Shown here: positions 54,718 to 64,000 of the stretch, piece by piece | Position numbering within the stretch: position 1 is the stretch's first letter | Layout: every line of letters starts with the position of its first letter | Assembly (NCBI RefSeq): GCF_900112365.1 | Contig: NZ_FOLQ01000001.1 | Span: 310,001-374,000 of the forward strand | Reading direction: 5' to 3' | Length of the DNA stretch: 64,000 nt | Source: Spirosoma endophyticum | GTDB lineage: Bacteria; Bacteroidota; Bacteroidia; Cytophagales; Spirosomataceae | The notes under the pieces: generated by a model | The model's input: the letters and a program-made list of their open reading frames with translations, nothing else | What the model was told of the DNA's origin: nothing | Database searches by the model: none | Position numbers and translations under genes: made by a program

Positions 54718-57700
54718 ATGAAAAAAATATTTACCTTACTTAATCTGACTATTTTCTGGTGTCTTCTGGCCTTATTGGTTACTCATCCCTTGCATGGTCA
54801 ACCACCAACGTTTAGTTGTGCCAGCGCCAGTTCTTACCTGTTTGCTGGCAATACGGATGCCAACGGAACATCGCTTGATAGCGATACCCGGGTTTTCCAG
54901 GTAAATGTTCTAACAGGCGTCAGTACTCTGGCAGGTGGGCCTTTACTTACCTCCGGCAACACCTCGGTTAATGCTATTGGCTACAATGTAAAAGATAATT
55001 ATATATGGGGTTACAGAAGAGGAACCAATCAACTTGTACGTATCGCCAGCGATTTCACCGTTACAACCTATTCCATTACAGGGTTGCCGAACGATGTTCC
55101 TTTCAATGCCGGTGATATTGACGCCAATGGGGTGCTTTATTTGTATCGGGGGGCGTTCTCGAATCCGGGTGCTGGAGCGACTTTAAAGCGAATTGATTTG
55201 AATCCAGCTTCAGCAAATTATTTAAAGCTGCTTTCGGATATAACATTAAGTCCTGTTGATGCAAATCGGTTAATTATTGACTATGCCTTTAATCCTGTTG
55301 ATGGACAATTATATGGTATTGATGCGGTTGATAACCATTTAAATCGAATTAACCCCAGCACTGGTCTTGTGACTGATTTGGGATATACAGGAATTACCGA
55401 CACCGGTAAAGGCTTCGGGGCGGTTTTCGTTGATAATGCGGGTACGATATACGCGTCATTAAACACGACTGGGCGACTATACAAAATACCTAACGTATCG
55501 ACGGGCAATGCTACGGCAACTTTCCTTAATAATGGCCCTATCACCAATGACAATGATGGAGCCCGGTGCCCCAATGCTGCTATTCCTATTGTCACCTTAT
55601 CGGGTTCTGTTTTAAATGACGCCAATGGATTGACCGATAATACGGTGAATGGGACGCCCGTTAGTACGCTGTCGGGCAATACGTTATATGCCAATTTAGT
55701 GAGCAATGGACAAGTCCTGGCCACTACTCCGTTGACCAATGGAACGTATTCCTTTACCGGTGTGAGTGTAAATAGTTCTTACACAGTTGTTGTAAGCAAT
55801 AGCGTGTCGGCTATCGGTTCCGCACCGCCGAGCACCACGCTGACGGGTGGTGTGGTACATACGGGCGGTAACATCGGTACTGGCGCGGGGAGCGATGGTA
55901 CACCTGATGGCCGGCTTGCCGTTACGGTTGCCACCAGTAATATTAGCAACATAAACTTCGGAATTAATAGAATTCCTGTTGTGGTTGCAGCAGTCGACAC
56001 GCCCCGGCCTAATCCTGTGGGTACGGCTACGGTTCCGATCAGTTCAACGGTCTTTAGCGGTACTGATCCGGAAGATGGTAGTTATCCAACGAATCTAACG
56101 GGTCGCACCGTGACGCTAACCCCGGCTACCAATGGGACACTTTATTACAACAGCACAGCGGTGAGTAGCACACAGGTGATCACTAATTTCGATCCCACCA
56201 AACTGAGTCTGGACCCCACGGCTACAGGAGCCACCACCGGCACGAGTGGGGCCTCGCCAGATCCGACCTTCACCTATGCCGTGAGCGACAATGCGGGTGT
56301 CGTATCGGTACCCGCTGTTGTTCGGGTTCCTTTTACGGCCTATACCCTATCAGGGAACGTATTGAATGATGGCAATGGCCTGACCGACGGCCTGGTCAAT
56401 ACCAGTGGTACAGGGGCGTTGACACCGGTTAATGGTACCAGTCTGGATGGCGCTCAACTCTATGCAACTTTGGTTAGTAGTAACGGGACAGCTCTGGCCA
56501 CTGTACCCGTAACGGCAACGGGCACCTATAGCTTTTCAGACGTTGGCAATGGCATTTATTCGGTAGTTCTGAGCACGAATTCATCAGGCAGTACGACCGC
56601 TTCACTCCCGGCCAGCTACACCAACACGGGTGAGCATCTTGGCACAGGAACTGGTAGCGATGGCATTATTAATGGTATTCTCACCAATCTCACAATCGCC
56701 GGGGCCTCGGTCAATAATGCCAATTTCGGTATCGACAAGAAACCCGTCGTAGTGGCAGCGGTAGATACGCCCCGACCTAATCCAGGTGGCTCAACGCCTA
56801 CACCGATTAGTTCGACAGTCTTTAGTGGCTCCGATCTGGAAGATGGTACGTATCCAGCGAATCTAACGGGTCGCACCGTGACGCTAACCCCGGCCACCAA
56901 TGGGACGCTTTATTACAACAGCACAGCGGTGAGTAGCACACAGGTGATCACCAATTTCGACCCCACCAAACTGAGCCTGAACCCCACCGCTACAGGAGCC
57001 ACCACCGGCACGAGTGGGGCCTCGCCAGATCCGACCTTCACCTATGCCGTGAACGATAATGCGGGTGTGACCTCTGTTCCGGCTGTCGTTCGGGTTCCCT
57101 TTACCGCTTTTTCCCGCACAATCTCCGGCAATGTCCTAAATGATTCCAACGGACTGGTAGACAATACAGTTAATGGTTCAGGTGTTAATGGTCCAGCTTT
57201 GCCGGTCTATGTAAGTTTGGTGCAAAACGGCACTATTATGGCAACCGTACCGGTAACAGTAACTGGTACCTATAGCTTTACAGGTGCAACCTCCAACACA
57301 TCCTATACAGTAGTCCTGACAACGAATCCGGCGGGGAGCTCAACCCCGGGTGTGCCGACAGGCTATGTAAACACAGGCGAAACGATCGGTACGGGAGTTG
57401 GGAGCGATGGTACACCCAACGGAGTACAGGTCGTCGCGGTTGGTACGTCTAGCGTTAGCGATGTTAATTTTGGCATTGAGCAATTGCCTACTACAGGTGG
57501 CGGAGTAAATACAGTGGTGAATGCTGGAGGAGCAACACCCGTAACGGTTCCTGCCAATACGTTCACGAACACCACGCTTAGCCGTGACGTAGTACCAGGA
57601 ACAGTGACCAGTATTCGAATTACTGCGTTCCCAAGCAACACAACCAGTTTGACGATAAACGGAACTGTCTATTCAGCTACATCGGCCGAGTTCAGTGGTG

Positions 57701-58404
57701 GTTCGCCTGCGGGAGTGATTGTGGCGACCGATGGCAATGGGAATCCAACTGTACCGATTTTAGTCAATCCCACCATTGACACGAATCCCGTAAGTATTCC
57801 GTTCAAAGCAATCGACAATGCGGGGAAGGAGTCAACGAATACAGGTACCGCTGTTCTGAATTTCACATCGCCCATGCCGGTTAATTTGGTGAGTTTTCAG
57901 GGTAAATGGATTGAAAATACAGGCAACACGCTAAACTGGACCACCTCCTGGGAGAAAAATAATGATCACTTCGACGTGCAGAGCAGCACAAATGCAAAAT
58001 CGTTTGAAACAATTGGCCGGGTTGCGGGCAAAGGGACCATCGAAGCTCTGCAGACATACACCTTTGTTGATACGCACCCTCAATCCGAACTCACCTACTA
58101 TCGGTTGAAGCAGGTAGATCTGGGTGGTGCCTTTAACTACTCTCAGATCATTGGTATTCGCCGAGATGACCCTGGCCAAATGCTGGTGGTTTACCCTAAT
58201 CCAACATCGGATAAACTTAAGCTTACGCTGACCAATCAGATAGTGAGTGAGACGACTCTGTACTCGCTGGCTGGCCAACTGGTATTGCATCAACTGGGTA
58301 ACACATCTTTAGTCGACGTGCAGAGTCTGCCAACGGGACTCTATGTAATTGAAGTGAAAACAGTTTCAGGAGCTTTATACCGGCAACGGTTTATGAAGCA
58401 GTAA
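54718..58404 (+). CDS. Type IX-secreted giant protein with three SdrD-like repeat units
   Basis: A 1228-residue exported protein. The signal peptide is at residues 1-28. Residues about 30-290 resemble the DUF6923 module (YLFAGNTDANGTS...). Then three repeat units start at about residues 292, 541 and 799 with SGSVLNDANGLTD/SGNVLNDGNGLTD-type openings. Units 1 and 2 share a linker PVVVAAVDTPRPNP and a near-identical 84-residue stretch. The C-terminal 75 residues (YPNPTSDKLKLTLTN...) form a type IX sorting domain, with a PxPT-type start and ending RFMKQ. It is therefore surface-attached or released; ligand unknown. Confidence 0.9.
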   Translation: MKKIFTLLNLTIFWCLLALLVTHPLHGQPPTFSCASASSYLFAGNTDANGTSLDSDTRVFQVNVLTGVSTLAGGPLLTSGNTSVNAIGYNVKDNYIWGYRRGTNQLVRIASDFTVTTYSITGLPNDVPFNAGDIDANGVLYLYRGAFSNPGAGATLKRIDLNPASANYLKLLSDITLSPVDANRLIIDYAFNPVDGQLYGIDAVDNHLNRINPSTGLVTDLGYTGITDTGKGFGAVFVDNAGTIYASLNTTGRLYKIPNVSTGNATATFLNNGPITNDNDGARCPNAAIPIVTLSGSVLNDANGLTDNTVNGTPVSTLSGNTLYANLVSNGQVLATTPLTNGTYSFTGVSVNSSYTVVVSNSVSAIGSAPPSTTLTGGVVHTGGNIGTGAGSDGTPDGRLAVTVATSNISNINFGINRIPVVVAAVDTPRPNPVGTATVPISSTVFSGTDPEDGSYPTNLTGRTVTLTPATNGTLYYNSTAVSSTQVITNFDPTKLSLDPTATGATTGTSGASPDPTFTYAVSDNAGVVSVPAVVRVPFTAYTLSGNVLNDGNGLTDGLVNTSGTGALTPVNGTSLDGAQLYATLVSSNGTALATVPVTATGTYSFSDVGNGIYSVVLSTNSSGSTTASLPASYTNTGEHLGTGTGSDGIINGILTNLTIAGASVNNANFGIDKKPVVVAAVDTPRPNPGGSTPTPISSTVFSGSDLEDGTYPANLTGRTVTLTPATNGTLYYNSTAVSSTQVITNFDPTKLSLNPTATGATTGTSGASPDPTFTYAVNDNAGVTSVPAVVRVPFTAFSRTISGNVLNDSNGLVDNTVNGSGVNGPALPVYVSLVQNGTIMATVPVTVTGTYSFTGATSNTSYTVVLTTNPAGSSTPGVPTGYVNTGETIGTGVGSDGTPNGVQVVAVGTSSVSDVNFGIEQLPTTGGGVNTVVNAGGATPVTVPANTFTNTTLSRDVVPGTVTSIRITAFPSNTTSLTINGTVYSATSAEFSGGSPAGVIVATDGNGNPTVPILVNPTIDTNPVSIPFKAIDNAGKESTNTGTAVLNFTSPMPVNLVSFQGKWIENTGNTLNWTTSWEKNNDHFDVQSSTNAKSFETIGRVAGKGTIEALQTYTFVDTHPQSELTYYRLKQVDLGGAFNYSQIIGIRRDDPGQMLVVYPNPTSDKLKLTLTNQIVSETTLYSLAGQLVLHQLGNTSLVDVQSLPTGLYVIEVKTVSGALYRQRFMKQ
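56091..56340 (+). repeat. DNA repeat copy 1 within the type IX-secreted gene
   Basis: This 250-bp segment recurs at 56859-57108, 768 bp (256 codons) downstream, with identity of roughly 94% by eye, including synonymous sites. Surrounding DNA is less similar (about 70-80%). Recent duplication or gene conversion is likely. Confidence 0.85.
56859..57108 (+). repeat. DNA repeat copy 2 within the type IX-secreted gene
   Basis: See copy 1. It carries the same GRTVTLTPATNGTLYYNSTA start and ends PAVVRVPFTA. Differences are mostly single base changes, such as D to N in SLDPTA/SLNPTA. Confidence 0.85.
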
Positions 58405-58483
58405 ATCAGCAAAGCAATGTAGCTTAGCTTCGGTCGGTTCACTTTCCTGAGAGAACCTGTAGTTACTAGTTCATGATTACTCG

Positions 58484-58520
58484 AAACAGGGTGGCTCGGC
58501 ACGGGTCGCCCTGTTTTATT
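58484..58520 (+). terminator. Intrinsic terminator after the type IX-secreted gene
   Basis: AAACAGGG (58484-58491) pairs with CCCTGTTT (58509-58516), with two further pairs inside, then TATT. It is 80 bp after the stop. Confidence 0.7.
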
Positions 58521-58692
58521 AGTACATGCACCAGGCTGATTTTTTTATATACTTAACTCGTTTCCTACACGTACCGTTGACCTGCTGAATAGACTTTGTA
58601 TCCTGAGTAACAGATAAATTTTCTTATCTTGAAAGGCGTTTATTTCACGCATATTGATAAAACGTTCGGTTCTTAAGCCGTACAACCACTGG

Positions 58693-60876
58693 CTAAACTA
58701 CTGTATAATCTGCTGACCTATAGACATTTGCCACGTTCTGGAGCGATACGTCGGCTGGCAATCTGACTCGAAAAGTAGTTCCTTTGTCCGGCTGGCTACT
58801 CACCGTCAGTGAGCCACTCTGACGAGCCAGTAACTCCTGACTTAGCTGAAGACCCAGTCCTGAGCCCAACTCACCCTGCGTACCCAGGCGTACTTGAGGA
58901 TTGGTTAGTACATGGGCCAGTTCCTCTGAATTCATACCGATGCCTGTATCCTGTATTATTAGTTCCACCTGATCCGCGAGTAAGGTTGCCTGTAAACGAA
59001 CATAGCCCTCGGGGGGAGTAAACTTGACGGCATTACTCAACAGGTTGCGCAGAATCGAATGGAGCTGATGTTTGTCTGCAACAACAACCATGTTCAGAGG
59101 AATCTGATTGATCAGAACAATATTCTTTTGGCGCAGCTGATCAGCTAATTGACTAACTAATTCAGTCGTGACCTGGGTCAGCTCAATAGACTGAGGATAG
59201 GATCGAAAGCCTTTTAACTGGCTGTGCGACCAGTCGAGCAGATTAGTCAACAAATCTAGTATCCGATCAACCTGATCTTCCAACTGACGTAGCGGCTTGA
59301 CCAGGGCTGGGGAGGCTGTACTGTCAGCCCTGAGCTGATAAAAATTCTGTTTGAGATGAGCCATGGGGCTGCGTAGATCATGGCTGATAAGCGAAAATAA
59401 CTTGTCTTTGGTTGCATTGAGTTCAGCTAACTGCTGGGACTGCTGACTTATTTCTTCCTTTTGCCGAATCAATATCTGTTTGGCTTTTTTCTGTTTTCGA
59501 ACGCCGATATAGCTTATTCCTAATAATAAAGCGAGCAATAACGCAGTGGTCAGATAAAGTAATCGCTCCTGCTGGATTAACTTTAACTGAAGTTGCATCG
59601 AGCGTTGAACCTGTTTTTGAATTGTCAAATCCTTGTTTAGGATAGCAATCTGGTCCTGCTTTCGCTCCAGGTCATATCGTACTTGTACCTGGGCAATAGC
59701 ATTCTGTTTGTCCAAACCAGTCAGACTATCTTTGAAGCTCTGTGCTTTCAAAACGGCCTGTAATGCCTCTTTATAATGTCCAGTTTGCGCGGCTAATTGG
59801 CTTTTAACTTCCATTACCTGCTGTAAATAATGCGCAGATCGAATGGATTCGAAAATCAATCCAGCCTGATTTACATAGGCTGACGCCCGCTTGTATTTAT
59901 GCAGTGCTCCATAGCTTCTGGCTAGTGCTAAACACGCTAAACCAACGTATTCTTCAGCTCCTCTTTGTTTTTGCAGTTGCAAGCCCTTATAACCATAGGC
60001 GATAGCTTCCGAATATAAATTCCTTTTATAAGCAATGTCACCCAGACTCTGGAGTATAACCGCCTGGTCTCCGCTAAAATAAAATTTTTTACTGATAGAA
60101 AGTGCTTCAAGGTAATATTTATGGGCATCTTCCAGCCTATTGATATTTATGCAGTAAGCGCCCATATTTATATAAGCTAACGTCAAGTCTCGCTTGTGGG
60201 TACCTTTCTTTGAAAACGCCAGTCTTTTTTGATGGTAGGCCATCGCTAAAGTATATTGTTGCAGGTAGTCATAAATGATACCAAGTTCGGTATACAGCAT
60301 CCCTATCTGCCGGTAAGAACGCGTGGGCTGTTTTTCTACCTGTTGAAGAACAGCCAGAGCCAATTGAAGAGCTTTGGAATAGTTTCCCTGGCTGCGGTGT
60401 GCGATTGCAGCCTGTACCTGAATTTCCAGGAAGGTACTATCAAATGGAAAAACTCGTTGAATTCGCTCTGCTTTCTGAAAGCTTGCTAAAGCCTTCGCAT
60501 AATCACCACGATTTCTATAAGAATATCCCAGTTTCAATAGACCTCTGGCTAGCAAGCGCCGTTCATTAGGCTGTTTTTTCGCTAAGTCAATGCTTTTCCG
60601 GATGTAATGCAGTGATGAATCAAGTTGGATTTGCCCATAAGCTTCGCCCAGTGCCAAGTAGAGCAAAGCTCGGGTTGAATCAGATTGAACCCGATTGAGT
60701 TGAACCTTGATCCGGTGGATGGCAGGTAACTGCGCGCAGGTTATCGTTCCTGACAATAACACAAACAAAATGGTCATCCGTAACCGGAAGGTCAAAGCAA
60801 TCCAGGAATTGAGCATAAGCGAGAGCATGCAGATTGAGGGGAAATGCGACAAAACGGGAGGTATAAACGTCTCCAT
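58693..60876 (-). CDS. TPR-containing sensor histidine kinase
   Basis: A 727-residue kinase. An N-terminal hydrophobic segment (MTILFVLLSGTITCAQ, about 34-49) is a signal; the exact start is uncertain among Mets at 1, 17, 21 and 34. About seven TPR-like repeats fill 65-390 in the periplasm; then coiled coil, membrane helix (439-459), HisKA with His499 (SHDLRSPM), and ATPase (NLLSNAVKFTPPEGY; DTGIGM; GSGLGLQLS). No receiver is attached or adjacent. It is paralogous to the kinase at 61530-63842 with the same domain order. Confidence 0.9.
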   Translation of the reverse strand: METFIPPVLSHFPSICMLSLMLNSWIALTFRLRMTILFVLLSGTITCAQLPAIHRIKVQLNRVQSDSTRALLYLALGEAYGQIQLDSSLHYIRKSIDLAKKQPNERRLLARGLLKLGYSYRNRGDYAKALASFQKAERIQRVFPFDSTFLEIQVQAAIAHRSQGNYSKALQLALAVLQQVEKQPTRSYRQIGMLYTELGIIYDYLQQYTLAMAYHQKRLAFSKKGTHKRDLTLAYINMGAYCININRLEDAHKYYLEALSISKKFYFSGDQAVILQSLGDIAYKRNLYSEAIAYGYKGLQLQKQRGAEEYVGLACLALARSYGALHKYKRASAYVNQAGLIFESIRSAHYLQQVMEVKSQLAAQTGHYKEALQAVLKAQSFKDSLTGLDKQNAIAQVQVRYDLERKQDQIAILNKDLTIQKQVQRSMQLQLKLIQQERLLYLTTALLLALLLGISYIGVRKQKKAKQILIRQKEEISQQSQQLAELNATKDKLFSLISHDLRSPMAHLKQNFYQLRADSTASPALVKPLRQLEDQVDRILDLLTNLLDWSHSQLKGFRSYPQSIELTQVTTELVSQLADQLRQKNIVLINQIPLNMVVVADKHQLHSILRNLLSNAVKFTPPEGYVRLQATLLADQVELIIQDTGIGMNSEELAHVLTNPQVRLGTQGELGSGLGLQLSQELLARQSGSLTVSSQPDKGTTFRVRLPADVSLQNVANVYRSADYTVV

Positions 60877-61044
60877 TTACTAAGCCAGCGCTAATCAAAT
60901 GTATCATTAATAACAGTAGTACGTATTATTCGTATCATTTAATCGCATGTTCATTTATTGGCTGATGATGGTAGAGGGTCTATTATTATCTTTACTTGAA
61001 GTATGAGGCCCTTGATACCAACCTCGTCAATTGTGTGGATAGTC

Positions 61045-61080
61045 AAAAAGGCAGACCTGAAAATAGTCTGCCTTTTTTTT
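61045..61080. terminator. Strong bidirectional terminator with no gene at its foot
   Basis: AAAAAGGCAGAC (61045-61056) pairs perfectly with GTCTGCCTTTTT (61066-61077), followed by TTT. It would stop transcription on either strand. It is about 450 bp past the downstream kinase stop, so a short RNA or long 3' tail is implied. Confidence 0.75.
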
Positions 61081-61223
61081 GAATAATATTCGGAAACAGT
61101 TGATTGCTAGTTTACTGGAGCGCAGAATTTAATTGGTAGACTTTGGTAAAAAAACAAATCAGTTACTTTACAGCCTGGTCAGTTTTATTATGGCTCACCT
61201 GGTAGAATTGCCCTGTATATTAA

Positions 61224-61433
61224 ATGAAATTTTTAGACACTGAACTGGAGAAGGTAAAACAAATCCCGTTCGTTTATAAAGTCCGTTGTTCTTTTGATCT
61301 GCAAACGATTTCCGTTGAGCTTCGAATAAATAAAACAATTGGTCTTTACCACCGAAATATACTGTTTTTTCCATCGGCAGATTTTTCAGTTGAAATCGTC
61401 AATGAGGCAATCGCCAGGCTGATCATTGTATAA
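61224..61433 (+). CDS. Possible small protein of 69 residues
   Basis: ATG to stop encodes a compact mixed-sequence peptide (MKFLDTELEKVKQIPFVYKV, then alternating Ser/Glu/Leu, ending EAIARLIIV). It has no signal or known domain, and no clear ribosome-binding site precedes the ATG. It stands alone on the plus strand between minus-strand genes. Low confidence. Confidence 0.35.
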   Translation: MKFLDTELEKVKQIPFVYKVRCSFDLQTISVELRINKTIGLYHRNILFFPSADFSVEIVNEAIARLIIV

Positions 61434-61529
61434 GTCAGGTAGACAGAGGTGATAAAGAAACTAAACTTTTTTATGTTCCCCAAGGCCTGTCCATTGCCAG
61501 CAGTGGCGTACAGCCCCATTTAAGGGGTT

Positions 61530-63842
61530 TTAACTTAGCACGGGTTGAGGTTTCTCTGAAAACGCAGCTAATCGAATACGGACCCGAGTGCCCCCTTTAG
61601 GATGGCTCTCGACGTGGAGACTACCGCCCTGTTGATCCAGCATGTCCCGGCAGATTCGTAGTCCCAGCCCGACGCCGGTTTCGCCCGTCGTTCCCGCGCG
61701 CACCTGGGGCGACTGGAAAAGCGTGTCAATCTGTTCGGCCGACATGCCAATACCCGTGTCGCTGATCTGTAACTCAATGGTTTCCCCCTGCCGCACGGAC
61801 TGGATGCGAATGTACCCTCCAGGTGGGGTGAACTTGATGGCGTTTCCTACTACGTTGCGCACCACCGCCCTGAACTGATGCTTATCCGCCCTGATCAACA
61901 ATGCTTTGTCGACTTGATCAATTACAACTAATTGCTTTTGTTGGATAAGCTCACTCACCTGACTAATCGTTTCCTCTGTTATCTCGTGCAGGTGAATGGG
62001 TTGAAGTTGCAGTTGAAACCCTTTCAATTGAATCATCGACCAGTCTAATAAATTAGTCAGGAGGGTCAATACATTATCTACCTGTTTCTCCAGACGGCCC
62101 ATTAGCGGTAACAGGAGCTGAGGCTGATCGTCAACTTTACGAATTTGCCGAATGTTCGTTTTTACACTGGCGATCGGGCTTCGCAAATCGTGTCCGATCA
62201 GGGAGAACAGTTTGTCTTTAACGGCGTTGATTTCTGCCAGCGCCTGAGCCGTTTGTTGAAGTTCTTCTTTCTGAGCATGTAGCAGCCGTTTGGCTTTTTT
62301 CTCCCGGCGGAAAAAGTAACTAATGAGGGCGATGAGTCCGACGAGCAACACGAGAATAACCAAGTACAGCAAACGTTGTTGCCTGGCAAAGGCGAGTTGG
62401 CTTTGCTGCTGGTTTATTAATGCTTGTTGGCGTTTGGCTGTAACGGCCTGAAGGGTAAGCCGCGATTGATTAAGCTGTTGTTTCTTGACAAGGAGTTGAT
62501 TCTGGAGTTCACTGGCAGCATTAACCTGGTTTAATAGCAGCAGTTGTTTCTGCCGTTGTGCTCCCTGAAGGTTTTGAATCGCTAAGTTTTTGTTGAGCAA
62601 CTCAATCTGGTTCTGCTTGCGTTCCAGATTAAACGTTCCCTGAATCCGACTCACTTCCCGGGCATTATCCACATTCATCAGACTATCATTCAACGCCTTT
62701 GCTGTTTTATAGGCCGTTAATGCCGCCCGGTAATCATTTGTTTTTTCCAGAATTTGAGCCTGAATTTCCAGGGCATGCCTGGTATTGATTCGATCATTGG
62801 TGGCACGCAGGACATCAACGCCCTGGTTGGCATAGGGTAATGCCAGATCATATTGATGGAGAGCCAGGTATATCTCAGCCAGTGTCGTCAAGGACAGCCC
62901 AATCAGTCGTTTATCGGAGAGCTGTTGCCGTATCTGGAGCGCCTGTTTGCCGTACTCAATCGCTTCCTGGTAGTGGTTGGTTTTGTACATGATCTCGGCT
63001 AGCTGACCCAACCCGAAGCCTATTCCCCGATTACTTTTCAATTCACTGGCTTTAGCCAGCGCTTGTTTAGCCGCGATTTCGGCTTTTTCAAAAGCATTGA
63101 GCCGAAGGTAAATATCGGAGACATTGATTGCAGCCAGGTATACATAAAAGCCGCCAAGAATGGTTGCCCCCGTCTCACGGAGCTTATCGAAATAATAGAT
63201 CGCCTGCTGATACTGTTTAAGATTCGTATTGATAATCCCTAAGGAGTTATAGATCTTACATTGGAAAAGTTTTTTGTCCGGACTATACTTCTCCTGATAC
63301 CGGAGCGCGGCCAACGCCTTAGGCAGGGCCTTTTTATCATCGCCCTGTTTTGTATAGAAATTTGCCAGCATTAACTGGATAAGAGCCGTGGTAGAGTCTT
63401 TATAAAACTGCTGGCTCATTTGCTCAGCCTTTTTAAGAATGGCTAATCCCTCACTTATTTTTCCACTACTCTCGTAGGACCGTCCTAACTCTCCGTACAA
63501 ATTGATGAGCAGGTGTTTATCCGGCAACTTTTGGGCCACAACTACGCCCTGACTGGCAAAATAGACTGCGGAGTCTTCGTTTGTAACGGAATAGTTATCA
63601 GCTAGATGAAAATAGATTTGTGCGCGCTCAGCGTTGGTTTTAGCGGTTGCTAAGGCCAGCCGATATTTCGTGATGCTGGCAACAAAATTATAGGTCCTGC
63701 TTTGCCCATACCCAGCTTGCATCGTCAAAAGATATAGCCCAAATATCATTAAAAACGTTTTCGGGCGTTGTAGCACGAACTGCTTATAAAAGGCGTTCAG
63801 AGCAACCCCAATGTGCGCACTAAGGGGTAATCTTTCTTTCAT
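61530..63842 (-). CDS. TPR-containing sensor histidine kinase, paralogue
   Basis: A 770-residue kinase with the same plan as the previous one: hydrophobic segment (29-47, LMIFGLYLLTMQAGYGQ), TPR-like repeats over 60-390 (YQQAIYYFDK; YQEAIEYGKQALQI), long coiled coil (405-490), membrane helix (491-511), HisKA with His551 (LFSLIGHDLRSPIA), ATPase (NVVGNAIKFTPPGGY; DTGIGM; GVGLGLRICRD). No receiver partner is in view. The pair probably arose by tandem duplication. Confidence 0.92.
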   Translation of the reverse strand: MKERLPLSAHIGVALNAFYKQFVLQRPKTFLMIFGLYLLTMQAGYGQSRTYNFVASITKYRLALATAKTNAERAQIYFHLADNYSVTNEDSAVYFASQGVVVAQKLPDKHLLINLYGELGRSYESSGKISEGLAILKKAEQMSQQFYKDSTTALIQLMLANFYTKQGDDKKALPKALAALRYQEKYSPDKKLFQCKIYNSLGIINTNLKQYQQAIYYFDKLRETGATILGGFYVYLAAINVSDIYLRLNAFEKAEIAAKQALAKASELKSNRGIGFGLGQLAEIMYKTNHYQEAIEYGKQALQIRQQLSDKRLIGLSLTTLAEIYLALHQYDLALPYANQGVDVLRATNDRINTRHALEIQAQILEKTNDYRAALTAYKTAKALNDSLMNVDNAREVSRIQGTFNLERKQNQIELLNKNLAIQNLQGAQRQKQLLLLNQVNAASELQNQLLVKKQQLNQSRLTLQAVTAKRQQALINQQQSQLAFARQQRLLYLVILVLLVGLIALISYFFRREKKAKRLLHAQKEELQQTAQALAEINAVKDKLFSLIGHDLRSPIASVKTNIRQIRKVDDQPQLLLPLMGRLEKQVDNVLTLLTNLLDWSMIQLKGFQLQLQPIHLHEITEETISQVSELIQQKQLVVIDQVDKALLIRADKHQFRAVVRNVVGNAIKFTPPGGYIRIQSVRQGETIELQISDTGIGMSAEQIDTLFQSPQVRAGTTGETGVGLGLRICRDMLDQQGGSLHVESHPKGGTRVRIRLAAFSEKPQPVLS

Positions 63843-64000
63843 AGTAAACTATAATTAAGCAAAGCGTATTTTAATAGTCTGGATAGCCGCGCGATGGAAG
63901 CTACCGAATTAGCTGCCTAGCTGGGTATAACAGCCAGGAATCAAGCGTAATTTCAGGCTAATTGTCTACCATATAGACTAATTGGCAGGATTACCAAATT

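Larger units (their letters stand above)
60877..61529. other. Intergenic region between paralogous kinases
   Basis: About 650 bp between two minus-strand kinases. It holds a perfect terminator (61045-61077) not near the end of any gene, and a possible 69-codon frame (61224-61433, plus). The kinases are not obviously one transcript. Confidence 0.5.

Overview
The window reads as chromosome from a Bacteroidota of the Cytophagales/Spirosoma type (inference from gene families: SusC/SusD pair with ECF sigma factor and FecR, TonB receptors with a carboxypeptidase-like leader domain, a hybrid two-component regulator ending in AraC, LytS/LytTR pairs, DUF5686, and a type IX secretion C-terminal domain). 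No tRNA, rRNA, CRISPR array or intact transposase was seen.

Layout. 1-1.5 kb: a gene cut by the left edge, divergent from an XRE repressor / ImmA-type metallopeptidase pair that overlap as TGATG. 1.8-4.8 kb: a frameshifted lipoprotein and two exported proteins. 4.9-17.2 kb: a minus-strand island of four extracytoplasmic zinc peptidases (DUF885, M3, M13, DUF885), a small lipoprotein, a stand-alone AraC output domain, and a 1013-residue hybrid sensor (7TMR-DISM + kinase + receiver + AraC). Three transcription units in the island carry the same upstream motif, twice as direct repeats exactly 21 bp apart. The island also holds a leftover duplicated DUF885 start and a signal peptide shared by two unrelated peptidases.

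17.5-29.7 kb: YceI protein, an outer-membrane beta-barrel receptor divergent from a LytS/LytTR pair, an alpha/beta hydrolase, DUF4833, DUF5686 and an SGNH-TPR protein. 29.8-37.0 kb: sigma/FecR/SusC(STN)/SusD uptake locus. 37.5-41.1 kb: an unknown coiled-coil protein, then a 33-codon leader ORF with an overlapping terminator-like hairpin, a ModE-like regulator and a TonB receptor. 41.2-46.6 kb: a redox cassette (MDR oxidoreductase, two AraC, HxlR, two SDR) enclosing a highly structured intergenic region (MITE-like inverted repeat plus a 32-bp hairpin). 47.2-58.4 kb: two giant exported proteins (NHL/sialidase-like repeats; type IX secreted repeat protein) flanking AT-rich DNA with an orphan LytTR regulator and a decayed IS630-type transposase. 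58.7-63.8 kb: two paralogous TPR sensor kinases with no partner regulator beside them.

Most of the content concerns sensing and processing of outside nutrients: surface proteolysis (peptidase island), TonB-dependent uptake, and matching sensor/anti-sigma regulators. Functional statements are family-level; nothing was run against a database.
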